Shown here piece after piece: positions 23,417 to 33,448 of a stretch of DNA of 64,000 bases. The notes below the pieces were generated by a model. The model was given only the letters and a program-made list of their open reading frames with translations, was not told the origin of the DNA and ran no database searches. The stretch spans positions 186,001 to 250,000 of the forward strand of contig CAJINA010000149.1 of assembly GCA_905176665.1 (NCBI GenBank). Reading direction: 5' to 3'. The position numbers were made by a program, and so were the translations under genes. This stretch comes from Olavius algarvensis Delta 4 endosymbiont. Lineage in GTDB: Bacteria; Desulfobacterota; Desulfobacteria; Desulfobacterales; CAJINA01. The stretch's first letter is position 1. The number at the start of each line of letters is the position of its first letter.

Positions 23417-26140
23417 TTATTCCTTCAACGCCGCATGCGCGGCCGCCAACCTGGCAATGGGCACCCGGAACGGTGAGCAGGAGACGTAGTTGAGCCCCAA
23501 CTTGTGGCAGAGCTCGATGGATTTGGGTTCGCCGCCGTGTTCGCCGCAGATGCCGCACTCCAGATCCGGTTGGGTCTGGCGGCCCCTGGCGACCGCGATG
23601 CGCATCAATTCACCGACACCGTCACGATCGATGGTGGCAAAGGGATTTTCGGCAAGAATACCTTCTTCCATGTATTCGATTAAAAATCCGGATTCGGCGT
23701 CGTCCCGGGAAATACCGAAGGTTGTCTGGGTGAGGTCGTTGGTGCCGAACGAGACAAACTCGGCGCTGGTGGCAATCTGGTCTGCGGTGAGGGCCGCCCG
23801 GGGAATTTCGATCATGGTACCGAACTTGTATTCGATTTCGGCTTTCTGCTCGGCCATCACGCGCTTGGCCTCTTCCTCGAGGACTTTGCGCTGGACTTTC
23901 AATTCATTGATGTGGCTGGTCAGCGGGATCATCACCTCGGGCAGCACCTGAATGCCTTCGGCCGCCACCTGGCAGGCGGCCTCGAAAATGGCCCTGACCT
24001 GCATGGTTGTCAGTTCCGGGATAGGGATTCCCAGGCGCACGCCCCGCAGGCCAAGCATCGGGTTTTGTTCCTTCAGGTTCAAGGCCCGGGTGCGAATGGC
24101 CTCTTTGATCTTGATCTTTTCCAGCAGCTCATCGATTTCCACGAGGGTGCCGGCATGCTTGATGCGCAGTTTCAGATCCGACAGTTCACCCATGAGTTCC
24201 ACCAGGTCAGGCAAGAACTCATGCAGAGGCGGATCGATGAGACGAATAATGACCGGCAGCCCATCCATGGCCCTGAAGAGCCCGGCAAAATCTTCGCGCT
24301 GAAAAGGAAGCAGCCCTGCCAGGGCTTCGCGGCGTTCGTAGGGGCGATCGGTCATGATCATTTTCTGAAAAAGCGGCAACCGGTTGGCCTCGAAAAACAT
24401 GTGCTCCGACCGGCACAGACCGATGCCCTGCGCGCCATATTCCCTGGCCCGTGTGGCATCGGCCGGATAATCAGCATTGGCCCAAACACCGAGACGACGG
24501 AATTCGTCCGCCCAGCTCAGCAGCTTGATTAAATACAGATCCTGTATGTCCGGGATGTTGGTTTTGAGGCTGCCGGTAAAGACTTCGCCGGTGTTGCCGT
24601 CAATGGAGAGCCAGTCCCCTTCCCGAATGACCTCGCTGCCTACCCGTATCTGGCGTTTGATCATGTCGATATCCAGTTCGGACACACCCACTACGGCGGG
24701 TTTACCGAACTGCCGGGCCACCAGGGCTGCGTGGCTGGTACGACCACCCCGGCTGGTCAGGATGCCCTGGGAAGCCAACATGCCATGTACATCGTCGGGT
24801 TTGGTTTCCGGCCGGACCATGATGACGGGTTTGCCGTCGTTTTTGCTCCAGGCTTCGGCCAGATCGGCATCCATCGCCACCATACCGCAGGCTGCACCCG
24901 GAGACACATTGAGACCCGTGGCCAGTAAAGAGCCGTCCTGGCGGGCCAACTCGATCGCATCCGCGTCGAATTGAGGATGCAGGAAGAAATCCACCTGTTC
25001 CGGAGTTACCCGCAAAACGGCTTCTTTCTTGGTAATCAGGTCCTCTTCGGCCATATCCACGGCAATTCGTACCGCGGCCTGGGCCGTGCGTTTTCCGTCG
25101 CGGGTCTGGAGCATCCAGAGCTTGTCCTTTTCGATGGTAAACTCGATGTCCTGCATGTCCCGGTAATGGGTCTCCAGTTTTTTCGCGATCGCGACCAGCT
25201 CTGCGTAGGCATCCGGAAGCTGGGACTGCATGTATTGGATCTCTTCGGTGAGGCGGATACCGGCCACAACGTCCTCGCCCTGGGCATTGATCAGGTAATC
25301 ACCTTCGATTTCAGGCTCGCCGGTGGTTCCATTGCGGGTCATGGCCACACCGGTGGCACTGTCCGGGCCCATGTTGCCGAAAACCATGGCCACGATGTTG
25401 ACCGCGGTTCCCAGATCGTGGGGAATGTTCGCCGCATTGCGATAGTCGATGGCGCGCTTTCCGTTCCAGCTTTTGAATACGGCTTCCGTGGCCATGCGCA
25501 GCTGATCATAGGGATCCGTGGGGAAATCACGCATGGCGCCTTTACGAAAAGTAATTTTAAATTCTTCGGTAACCGCTTTCCAGTCTGACGCGGTCAGGTC
25601 GGCATCGCCGTTGACCCCGCTCTTAATGGTCTGGGCCTCGATGATGTCTTCGAATACGTCATCATCTATCCCCATGACCACGCTGCCGAACATCTGGATC
25701 AGGCGGCGGTAGGCGTCATAGACAAAGCGCTCATCGCCGGTCAGGCGGGTAAGGCCGACGACGGTATCGTCGTTGAGGCCGATATTTAACACCGTATCCA
25801 TCATGCCGGGCATGGAGAATTTGGCCCCAGAGCGGCAGGAGATCAGCAATGGGTTTTCCGGGTCACCGAACTTTTTTCCGGTCAGGGCTTCCACTTCTTT
25901 CAGGGCGGCCAGCTCCTGCTCCCACATACCTTCCGGGAACTCACGCCCCATTTCCAGGTAAGCGTTGCAGGCCTCGGTTGTAACTGTAAAGCCCGGCGGA
26001 ACCGGTAGGCCGATCCTGACCATTTCGGCCAGGTTGGCCCCCTTGCCTCCAAAAAGACCCCGGATGGCTTCCCAGTCGCCATTCACAGTTTGTTCAGCTT
26101 TTTCCACCTCGGAAAACAGGTATACCCACGGTTTGTGCAT
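23417..26140 (-). CDS. ppdK: Pyruvate, phosphate dikinase
   Basis: A 907-residue enzyme interconverting pyruvate, ATP and phosphate with PEP, AMP and pyrophosphate. The N-terminal ATP-grasp part has GGKGANLAEM and GLPVPPGFTVTTEAC; the phosphohistidine domain carries H470 in GGRTSHAALVARQ; the C-terminal PEP/pyruvate barrel carries the catalytic C865 in CGICGEHGG. All three modules are complete and length is typical. The ATG follows CAAGGGGTTAATT. In anaerobes it supports gluconeogenesis or pyrophosphate-linked glycolysis. It stands alone, with 650 bases of non-coding DNA upstream. Confidence 0.96.
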   Translation of the reverse strand: MHKPWVYLFSEVEKAEQTVNGDWEAIRGLFGGKGANLAEMVRIGLPVPPGFTVTTEACNAYLEMGREFPEGMWEQELAALKEVEALTGKKFGDPENPLLISCRSGAKFSMPGMMDTVLNIGLNDDTVVGLTRLTGDERFVYDAYRRLIQMFGSVVMGIDDDVFEDIIEAQTIKSGVNGDADLTASDWKAVTEEFKITFRKGAMRDFPTDPYDQLRMATEAVFKSWNGKRAIDYRNAANIPHDLGTAVNIVAMVFGNMGPDSATGVAMTRNGTTGEPEIEGDYLINAQGEDVVAGIRLTEEIQYMQSQLPDAYAELVAIAKKLETHYRDMQDIEFTIEKDKLWMLQTRDGKRTAQAAVRIAVDMAEEDLITKKEAVLRVTPEQVDFFLHPQFDADAIELARQDGSLLATGLNVSPGAACGMVAMDADLAEAWSKNDGKPVIMVRPETKPDDVHGMLASQGILTSRGGRTSHAALVARQFGKPAVVGVSELDIDMIKRQIRVGSEVIREGDWLSIDGNTGEVFTGSLKTNIPDIQDLYLIKLLSWADEFRRLGVWANADYPADATRAREYGAQGIGLCRSEHMFFEANRLPLFQKMIMTDRPYERREALAGLLPFQREDFAGLFRAMDGLPVIIRLIDPPLHEFLPDLVELMGELSDLKLRIKHAGTLVEIDELLEKIKIKEAIRTRALNLKEQNPMLGLRGVRLGIPIPELTTMQVRAIFEAACQVAAEGIQVLPEVMIPLTSHINELKVQRKVLEEEAKRVMAEQKAEIEYKFGTMIEIPRAALTADQIATSAEFVSFGTNDLTQTTFGISRDDAESGFLIEYMEEGILAENPFATIDRDGVGELMRIAVARGRQTQPDLECGICGEHGGEPKSIELCHKLGLNYVSCSPFRVPIARLAAAHAALKE

Positions 26141-26471
26141 AATTAACCCCTTGAAATCTGATTGTTCATTAAATTGCTACGGCCTGCACCGCACTTAGCG
26201 TTTACGCCAATTTGCTCTGGACAGGTCGGCAGCCGGCCGGGTTGCAAGCTGCCGCGGTATGTGAAGCCATCAATTGATGTTGATACAGCTCCCTTAGTCT
26301 TTGCGTTTTAATCGGATTTTTCTGATCTTGTCAACCGGAAGGTCTCAAGGGCCATTATAGGGTGACGGTTGCCGGGCGACATGCTTTTCTACGTTATATC
26401 CGGCAGCGTGGTGCGCCCCTGGCAGGGATCACACCGCTGTGGATAAAACCGTCCTGCGGGAGGTGTTCGGA

Positions 26472-26489
26472 CCCGACCGCGAGGTCGGG
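26472..26489. other. GNRA-tetraloop hairpin in a 650-base non-coding gap
   Basis: CCCGACC-GCGA-GGTCGGG is a perfect 7 bp stem with a GCGA tetraloop, a typical stable RNA tip. The gap 26141-26792 has no convincing reading frame and no RNA family I recognise; further weak inverted repeats surround this one. It could be part of an uncharacterised small RNA or of the ppdK leader. Confidence 0.3.
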
Positions 26490-26748
26490 ATCGAAAGGTC
26501 TTGCAAAAATTTGGTCGCCGGCCAAACCACGGTAGGCTGGAAAACCCTCAACAAAATCAGACCGTAAGAACGACAGGCGATTTTTATCTCATTTCGGCGG
26601 CCTCGTAAGGTTCATTTTTAGGTTGCGAGCGGCTATGAAAATGTTTAATCTTTAACTGTATCGGGCGCACAATTCAGTTCAGTTCTTTCCCTACGGGATG
26701 TCTTCCAGTTTATCTCTAAAGGTTTCCTGGGCCGAACCGATATTACAA

Positions 26749-26786
26749 CATATAGTGGTTGAAATTTTAAATTATCTATATATAGT
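26749..26786 (+). promoter_or_regulatory. Paired TATATAGT boxes upstream of a small gene
   Basis: CATATAGT at 26749-26756 (in ACAACATATAGT) and TATATAGT at 26779-26786, 30 bases apart. The second box ends just before the GGAG ribosome site of the gene at 26793, so a bound protein could block expression. Confidence 0.4.
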
Positions 26787-26792
26787 GGAGTT

Positions 26793-27083
26793 ATGAAGAT
26801 CCCTGTTTTTCCCATAAACGAGTCCTACCTGGGTTCCGTTAAACGGGTTCTCCGGCAGCGGCTTGAAAACAAAGGGTTGGATTCCAGTACGATTCCCGGG
26901 TATATGCGCAGTCTTACCAATGCCTTGGTAAAAAAGCCCCACATGACGTTGAACCAGGTAAACCGGCAGATGGATTACGTCGGCTGGCGCGGGGTTGAGT
27001 TGGACTACCACACCTGGGAATTGACCCGGGCCACGCTCGAGAGCGAATTAGCGGCCGGCCTGGCCCTTGATTCGGCCTGCTGA
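26793..27083 (+). CDS. Small hypothetical protein, 96 aa
   Basis: Starts MKIPVFPINESYLGSVKR after GTGGAGTT. The sequence has a basic helical first half (RVLRQRLENKGLDSSTIPGY) and a C-terminal part with VNRQMDYVGWRGVELDYHTW; small proteins with this layout occur in Desulfobacterales and have no assigned function. The upstream paired boxes overlap its ribosome site, which would fit tight control or autoregulation. No signal peptide or membrane segment. Confidence that it is a gene is higher than confidence in any role. Confidence 0.6.
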   Translation: MKIPVFPINESYLGSVKRVLRQRLENKGLDSSTIPGYMRSLTNALVKKPHMTLNQVNRQMDYVGWRGVELDYHTWELTRATLESELAAGLALDSAC

Positions 27084-27198
27084 CCCCGACCGGACAGGTC
27101 GACGGCACCCTTCACAAAGTACCGTCTTGCGCTTTACACCCCTTTTCCGCTCACACCCCAACAAACATAATGATTTGAAATAATAGGTGTTTTCCGCC

Positions 27199-30100
27199 CT
27201 ACTCCGGGATTGCGAATTTAACCTGGGGGCGTAAAGGTTCGGCCGCATCCACAGGGGCCGTGATAATCGGTTCGGTGATAAAAAGACGCTCCGGATTCAA
27301 CCGTTCATCTTTCAACAGGCGGCTTTTGGCCGCTTCGGCACGATCCATTGCCAGATGCCGCAAATCCGCCGGTGTGATGGTGATGGCTGTAAATAGCAGT
27401 TTTTCCATTTCATCAACCGGCAACTCTTTCAGGGATCCGTCCACGTTGCGCGGTTTCGGTATGTCGGCCTCCTGGTAGGCCCTGGCGACATAGGCTTCAC
27501 GGGCTTCTGCGCTCATGGCGGGCCGCTCTTCCTCCGGTGGCGCCTGGCCGCCCTTGTAAAGGGTCCGGAAATGCTGGGCCTGGATGAGGTCGTCATACCG
27601 GGTGGTGCGCAGCTGGGCCCCGTCGGCCTCCGGATCTACGATACCGGTGATTTCCAGATTCAGGGCCGGGCGTTCCACGAGGGCGGTCGCCAGGTTCGTC
27701 AGGGTCTCGGCCTGCTCTTCACCCAGGCCGGCCTGTCCCGCTTCAAAATCGATGTAGCTCAATTCGGCACCGCCCGAAAAGGCCGCTCCCAGCGCTGCAA
27801 AGGGAGCACTGATGGTTTTCGTAATCAGGCCGACGACAGCTTTCAATACAATGGATCCCAGGCTGAATTCTGGATCGTCGACGCTGCCGCTAATCGGCAG
27901 GTCCAGTTCGACATTGCCTTCGCTGTCGCTCAAGATGGCCAGCCCCAGTTTTACCGGCAGGCTGGTGGCATCCGGGCTGTCCACCTTCTCTCCCAGGGTA
28001 AGGCGGTTGAACCGGATTTTATTCTGGGCCACCAGGGTGTTTTGGGACAAACGGTAGTTTAGAATCAGCGTAAGTTTGCCTTTCTCTAATTTGTAGCCCA
28101 GATATTTACCGGTATAGGGGGTGAAAGGACTCAGATCGATATCGCGAAACTCGATGGCGATATCCGTAAACTTGTCGTGGGTCAGGGGGTTTATCTTTCC
28201 GGTTATCTTCAGCGGGGAGTGGTCTTCCAGGCGTCCGGCTAAAAAGACGTCCGCCCGGGCCAGGTCTGCGGATGAAAGGCCGGAGATGCTGCCGCCCAAC
28301 TCCAGCATCTCTGTTTTGAAATGGGGCTTAATGAGACGGTCGGCAAACGAGACGGTGCCGCCCTGTAGGGTAACGGCCTTGATGGTGATCGGGGGTATCG
28401 GTTGACCCGACCCTGGTTGGGTTGTTTCCCCAGAGACCTTTTGGTCCTCGACCGGTGGTTTTGCGGCGGGTGGGCTGCTATCTTCGGCGGTCTGCGCTGT
28501 GTCAGATTGGCCGGCGGCTTCCTCGGATTCCAGAACGGTACTCAGGTTGACGGTTCCATCCTCGTTCACCGTGGCCCGGGCATAAAAATCGGCCAGGGCG
28601 ATTTCATCCAGGGCGATTTGAAGGGGGTTGATGTCCACATCAATGCCTGAAAATTGCAGGCTCTTCCAGCGCAGGAAATCCTTACCCAGGTGTTTGTCCA
28701 ACGAGGCGAAATTGGCGATCAGGCTGTCACCTTTGAAACCGGCGATGAAGCCCGCCTCAGGATCCATGCGGAAAACGACGTTTCCGGAAGTGTTTACATC
28801 ACCGCTGGTGATGAGGACCTGGATCTTTTCGTTGAGATAGGGCTGTACCGGTGTTACCGCGAGCTTTTCCGCTTTGACGTCCATTGCTCCGGCCAGGGGT
28901 GACAGGGTCAGAGAGCCGCTGCTGCTCAGGGTGCCGCCCTCATCCCAACGCAAACTGGCTGCAAGGGACGCTTTTTCGGCCGCCGCGGTGGAAATATTGT
29001 CGGCATTTACGGTAATCCGATCCAGCCGCAGCACGGCGGGGGTGGGCGTGCTCAGGTCCTGCAAATCCACGGCGTAGTCCTCAACCGACACCTTGTTGAT
29101 GTGCGCCACCAGGAGCGCCTCTTTGGCCGGTTCCGCCGGTATCGTCTCTTCCTCCGGTGCGCCTGTGGCCGTCATGAGCGCCGGCAGCGATTCAACCAGG
29201 TTCAGGCGACCGGCCGCGTCGCGCAGCAGGGAAAAAACGCCCCCGCGCGTGGCAACGGTTTCCATTGATAGCACCCGACTTTCGGGATTCAATCGGATAC
29301 CGTCAATCTCTATTCCGGGAATCGCGACAATCGCCTCCTCGGCTTCCGCCGCAGCGACTTTCAATTTTTCCAAAGCGACGGTGCCCTGCCCTATCCGCGG
29401 CAACCCCTCCTTGCCGGCGGTGTTATACTCAATATCGGCTGCTCGCAAGGCTATCTTTTCGATGCTGTAAACGGACGGCTTCTGTGCCGATAATTCCTTC
29501 ACTGTCAGCGCAAGGTTGTCGACTTCAACTTGCTCAAGGCGGGCCAGCCACGGTGGGGTGGCAGGCTCTGCTGAAGGTTTTTCCAGTTCAGCGGATTTGG
29601 GGATGGTGGGGATAAACGCCTCGATCAGGTAAATACCGCCATCTTCCGACCGGTCAGCCCATACCTGTGTATCGACCAGGCCTATTCGGCCGGCGAGGAT
29701 GGTCTGCTTTTCCGGATCAAGTTGAATACCGCTTACGGCAAATTCTGGCATATCGATCATGTGGACCGATCCGCGCGGGCCGGTGATCACAAAATTCTTT
29801 AATTCCACCTGCGCATCGTCCACGGCAGGCAATGGGCTTTTAGGGCCGGCGGGATACCGGTATGCAAGGGAGAAACCAGCCTTGCCGGACTTGATGTTGG
29901 CCTTGATAAATTGGCGGTAGTAGGGTTCGAATTGGGTTACCGGCAGGTTTTTTAGATTGACCTGCCCGGTTGAACTGAGGTCGTTTAGGTCGGCGGTTCC
30001 CTCTCCGGTCAGGACAGCTCCGGAACGGGTGCTGATTTCAAACGTATAGTGAGCGGGCGCCTTTTCGTGACTGCCCAGATTCTCCACCGTTACGGATATT

Positions 30101-30645
30101 GGCTGGAGCGCCAGGCTGAAACCCTTGCCGGCCGTCTGGTCCTTGAAGGTGATGTGTCCCGACGAGATAGCCACTTTTTTTATCAAGAAAGCCGGTATTT
30201 CGCCACCGGGTTCCGCTTCCGCCGTTTTTTAGCCCGGTGCAGCGGCCGGGATCATATCGGTAAAATTAAACCCTTTGTTTGTGCGCAACACGGATAGCCT
30301 CGGATCATCAATCGCCATCTCTTTGAGAACTGCCTTGCCGACAATTAGAGGTATCAACTGGGCATTGGCATACAGGCGTCCGATCGAGGCAAAAGGTGTC
30401 TGGTCTTTTTCCAGGATGGTAAATTTATTCAGCTCGATTTCTAAAGTAAATGGATTGAATGCCGAAGACTCCAAAGTGACCATTCGGCCGGTCAAAGCGG
30501 AAAGTTTTTCGGGCAGCACCGCCTGAACGATTCGGGGGACAATCAAGAAACCGGTGATGGCATAAAGGATCAACAGGCCGGCGACAACAGCGAAGATGAG
30601 CAGACTTCGCCGGCGAAACAGCGGTGTTTTACCGTTCGCTTGCAT
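27199..30645 (-). pseudogene. DUF748 / AsmA-like envelope protein interrupted by an in-frame TAA
   Basis: One continuous reading frame of about 1149 codons, interrupted only by TAA at 30229-30231 (codon 139). The N-terminal part has a signal-anchor helix (RRRSLLIFAVVAGLLILYAI) and the first DUF748 segment; the part after the stop resumes with SGHITFKDQ and ends in a C-terminal OmpA-like/DUF748 region rich in beta strands (LTPYTGKYLGYKLEKGKL-like). DUF748 and AsmA proteins span the periplasm and are linked to lipid transport and outer-membrane maintenance. A TTG at 30186 could reinitiate but would lack the anchor. The ATG at 30645 has AAGGG nine bases upstream. Either a pseudogene, a base error or a readthrough stop. 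Confidence 0.75.
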
Positions 30646-30758
30646 GGAGTACATCCCTTTTAGGCTTGGAATTAAAGGCGTGAAAGCTAACCTTCTAAAA
30701 ATACAATAAACACCGGCTTTGGATCAATAGGAAAGATCGCAGGAACATGAAAATAGGA

Positions 30759-30764
30759 TTGACA
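30759..30764 (+). promoter_or_regulatory. Possible -35 element for degV
   Basis: TTGACA at 30759-30764 is followed 18 bases later by the poor -10 candidate TAGGGT. A short palindrome TTTACG-TTAG-CGTAAA lies just downstream and could be an operator. Weak evidence. Confidence 0.3.
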
Positions 30765-30903
30765 AAGGACTTGGGATACGAATAGGGTTGCGCTTTACGT
30801 TAGCGTAAACTATCGAGGGGGGCCCTGCTCCCCGCTAAATGACTATTGCAGCGGTGGCGGTTCTGGTCGGAGGCTCGCAACTGGCTGCAAAGGGGGAGCG
30901 TCA

Positions 30904-31761
30904 ATGAAAAAAAGACTAATTGTTACAGATAGTGTAGCGGATCTACCGGCTGAGATCGTTGCCAAATACGGCATCCACATTTTGCCGGTCAATGTGATTC
31001 TGGACGGTAAAACCTACAAGGACGGGGTGGATATTTCCCGGGATGAATTTTACAAAAACTACTACGATTACGGGGAGATGTCTACTGCCCCGGTCTCCTA
31101 TGAAGACTATGCCCTGGAATTTTTGAACCTGGTCCAAAAATATGATGAACTGCTGATCATCCACTGCTCTTCCCATTTGAGTGCAACGTTCAACACCGCG
31201 CTGAAAGTTGTGGAAGATTTCCAGGGGCAGCACAAATGTCGGGTTAAGGTGATCGATTCCGGACTTGCCAGCATGGGCCAGGGGATGGTGGTCATGGCCG
31301 CAGCTCAGGCCACGGCCACCGGTAAACCGTTGGAGTCAGCCGCGGGGGCCGTGTACGGCACCCGGGCCCAGATGTCCAATTTCATGGCCATTCCAACGCT
31401 GAAGTACCTGCGCAAGGGCAAAAAAATAAGCGGGCTGAAAGCCCTCTTCGGGGTGGCCCTGGGTGTCAAGCCGGTCTTGGAATTCGAAGACGGTAAATTG
31501 ACCATAAAGGATAAGCTGTTCGGCAAACAAAAAAACATGATTTTGGCCATGATGGATAAAATTACTGAGGATATCGGTAGCAATTCGATTACGTTGGCCA
31601 TTGTGCATGCCAAGGAAACGACGCCCGTAGAGAACCTCAAAGGGGTCTTTGAATCCTCATTCAATTGCCGAAAAATATATTCCGCCCGGTTTGGGCCGTC
31701 TCTGGGCATCAACACCGGTCCGGAAACGTATGCGGTGATGTACCTAAAACATTCAGCCTGA
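30904..31761 (+). CDS. DegV family protein (fatty-acid-binding, FakB-like)
   Basis: A 285-residue two-domain protein. The N-terminal IVTDSVADLPAE and the STAPVS loop, then HCSSHLSATFNTA, are the signature segments that bind the carboxylate of a fatty acid in DegV/FakB proteins. The C-terminal domain has FGVALGVKPVLEFEDG. In Firmicutes FakB presents fatty acids to the kinase FakA for phospholipid synthesis; no FakA-like gene is in the window. The next gene is a PlsC acyltransferase, so a role in fatty-acid handling is reasonable. The ATG follows AAGGGGGAGCGTCA, and an intrinsic terminator follows the gene. Confidence 0.88.
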   Translation: MKKRLIVTDSVADLPAEIVAKYGIHILPVNVILDGKTYKDGVDISRDEFYKNYYDYGEMSTAPVSYEDYALEFLNLVQKYDELLIIHCSSHLSATFNTALKVVEDFQGQHKCRVKVIDSGLASMGQGMVVMAAAQATATGKPLESAAGAVYGTRAQMSNFMAIPTLKYLRKGKKISGLKALFGVALGVKPVLEFEDGKLTIKDKLFGKQKNMILAMMDKITEDIGSNSITLAIVHAKETTPVENLKGVFESSFNCRKIYSARFGPSLGINTGPETYAVMYLKHSA

Positions 31762-31810
31762 AGCTTGCAGATATAAGACAGAAGGTTGTCCTGCAAACCA
31801 CGCGAGATAG

Positions 31811-31836
31811 GCCGCGGGGATTTCCCCGCGGCTTTT
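31811..31836 (+). terminator. Intrinsic terminator after degV
   Basis: Stem GCCGCGGGGA and TCCCCGCGGC around a TT loop region, followed by TTTT and a T-rich tract. It lies 50 bases after the DegV gene and 60 bases before plsC, so plsC probably has its own promoter or depends on readthrough. Confidence 0.85.
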
Positions 31837-31894
31837 ACATTTCTTTTACAAATTTCATATTGTCCTAACAGAATCATTCACTTATGCAGATTGC

Positions 31895-32689
31895 ATGGGT
31901 AAACTCAAAGCAGCCGCACTCTGTGTCTGGGGGTTTGGCACCGCCGGAGTCTACACCCTGGCGGCCTTTGTCCCCATCGTTCTGCTGGCCCCTTTCAGTC
32001 CTACCGGAAGAGCGCCCTACGCTGTCGGCAAGATCTGGTCCCGACTCATTTTCTTGACCAATCGCGTGCACCTGGAAACATCCGGTCTGAATAACATCGA
32101 CCCACAGCGATCGTATGTGTTTATGGCCAACCATGTCAGCCACCTGGATCCACCCGCGGTGGCCTTGGCAATTCCCAACATCCTGCACTTCATCGGCAAG
32201 TTGTCCCTCTCGCGGATTCCCATATTCGGTCCGGCCGCGCGCCGTGCCGGGGTTATTTTTATTGATCGGGGAGACTCTCAAAAATCCCGTGCGGAGCTCA
32301 GCCGAACAATTGCCGCCCTGCAAAACGGGGTGAGCACGCTCTTTTTTGCCGAGGGGACGCGCAGTCCGGATGGTCAGTTGCTGCCGTTTAAAAAGGGTGG
32401 GATAATGTTGGCCCTGCAGACCGGATTGCCGATCGTACCGGTGACGGTGACCGGCAGCTACGCCCTTTTTCCTAAAAAACAACGGTTTATTCGCCCAGGA
32501 ACCGTACATGTCGAGATTGGCAAGCCCATTGACGTTGCCGGGTTCACACCGGAAGACCGGGATCGGCTGCTGTTGCAGGTTCGATCGGTTATCCAAGAAA
32601 ATCTCAACCGTTACAACCAGGCGCAATCACAGAGCCCAGCGGCATTGGCCCAACGGCCTCGACCGGCCTCAACACTGCATTTGTCCTGA
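31895..32689 (+). CDS. 1-acyl-sn-glycerol-3-phosphate acyltransferase (PlsC-like)
   Basis: A 264-residue membrane-associated acyltransferase. The HX4D catalytic motif is H80/D85 in ANHVSHLDP; the substrate-binding motif is FFAEGTRSPDG and a PIVPVTVTGSY block follows. An N-terminal hydrophobic helix (residues 7-33) anchors it. The family makes phosphatidic acid; some members acylate other lipids. No good Shine-Dalgarno precedes ATG 31895, so the start is moderate. Its neighbour is a fatty-acid-binding DegV protein, supporting a lipid role. Confidence 0.88.
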   Translation: MGKLKAAALCVWGFGTAGVYTLAAFVPIVLLAPFSPTGRAPYAVGKIWSRLIFLTNRVHLETSGLNNIDPQRSYVFMANHVSHLDPPAVALAIPNILHFIGKLSLSRIPIFGPAARRAGVIFIDRGDSQKSRAELSRTIAALQNGVSTLFFAEGTRSPDGQLLPFKKGGIMLALQTGLPIVPVTVTGSYALFPKKQRFIRPGTVHVEIGKPIDVAGFTPEDRDRLLLQVRSVIQENLNRYNQAQSQSPAALAQRPRPASTLHLS

Positions 32690-32846
32690 AAACAAATAGT
32701 TATAGTGCTTTTCCCGAATATAGATTGACTCGCGGTCCGTTTTAGTCTTTATTGTCTGGACTGCGAACCGCGCGAAGTCATGTATGCAAGCTTGCGGATT
32801 CCAGGCGTTTACCCAACCAGCACGAAAAACAACATGAGGAGATCCC

Positions 32847-33194
32847 ATGAGCAACGATGAATTGAGTGGTGTCGATTTCACGGTAGATACATCAATTTTG
32901 TACAAGGAAGAGGGGTATACCGATTTAAAGGTCGCCTCTATTCGCCGGTTGGTGCCGGTTGACGCGGATGGCAACGAGGACACGAGCCGGGCGGCTATCT
33001 ATGTGGGCACCACCCAGTTGATGACACCCCAGGGGTTGCTTCCCATTCAAGGCGCCCTGCCGGCCAATAATTTCAAGGAGGCCCTGGCGATATTTCCGGA
33101 AGCGATGAAAAAAGCCACTGAACAAATGATCGAGGAAGCCAAAAAAATGAAGGAAAAAGAAGACTCCCGTATTATCGTACCGGGGCGTGAGTAA
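32847..33194 (+). CDS. Conserved small cytoplasmic protein, 115 aa
   Basis: Starts MSNDELSGVDFTVDTSILYK after ATGAGGAGATCCC. The central stretch LKVASIRRLVPVDADGNEDT, then IYVGTTQLMTPQGLLPIQ, recalls a short protein group common in sulfate reducers and annotated only as cytoplasmic protein. The C-terminus is a charged helix (EEAKKMKEKEDSR). No catalytic motif visible. Monocistronic, with its own terminator. Function unknown. Confidence 0.7.
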   Translation: MSNDELSGVDFTVDTSILYKEEGYTDLKVASIRRLVPVDADGNEDTSRAAIYVGTTQLMTPQGLLPIQGALPANNFKEALAIFPEAMKKATEQMIEEAKKMKEKEDSRIIVPGRE

Positions 33195-33238
33195 GCCTAT
33201 ACCTATTTAATTCGTAATGACAGCTGTTTAAGATAGTT

Positions 33239-33295
33239 TGGCCGGCCGCGTAACGGTGGCGGTTTCATCCGCCCCGGGGCCGGTCATTTTTTTTT
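33239..33295 (+). terminator. Intrinsic terminator
   Basis: Outer stem TGGCCGGCC / GGCCGGTCA with one mismatch, inner stem GGCGG / CCGCC, then nine T at 33287-33295. It closes the unit of the 115-residue protein. Confidence 0.85.
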
Positions 33296-33448
33296 AACGC
33301 TCCCGATGAAAGTGTCGGCAGACTGCCTATGTTAAGTTCAGGTTGCCTGTTGCGGGCAATCCATCCAATAAGGCGTTTCGTCCTGGTCGTATCCTGCCTG
33401 GCAGGACGGCCGGCTCAAACAGCGGCAAACAACCATCGGGAGCAAACC

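Noticed and set aside
26141..26792. 6S RNA, SRP RNA or cobalamin riboswitch
   Set aside because: Searched by eye for the conserved boxes of each; none is present.
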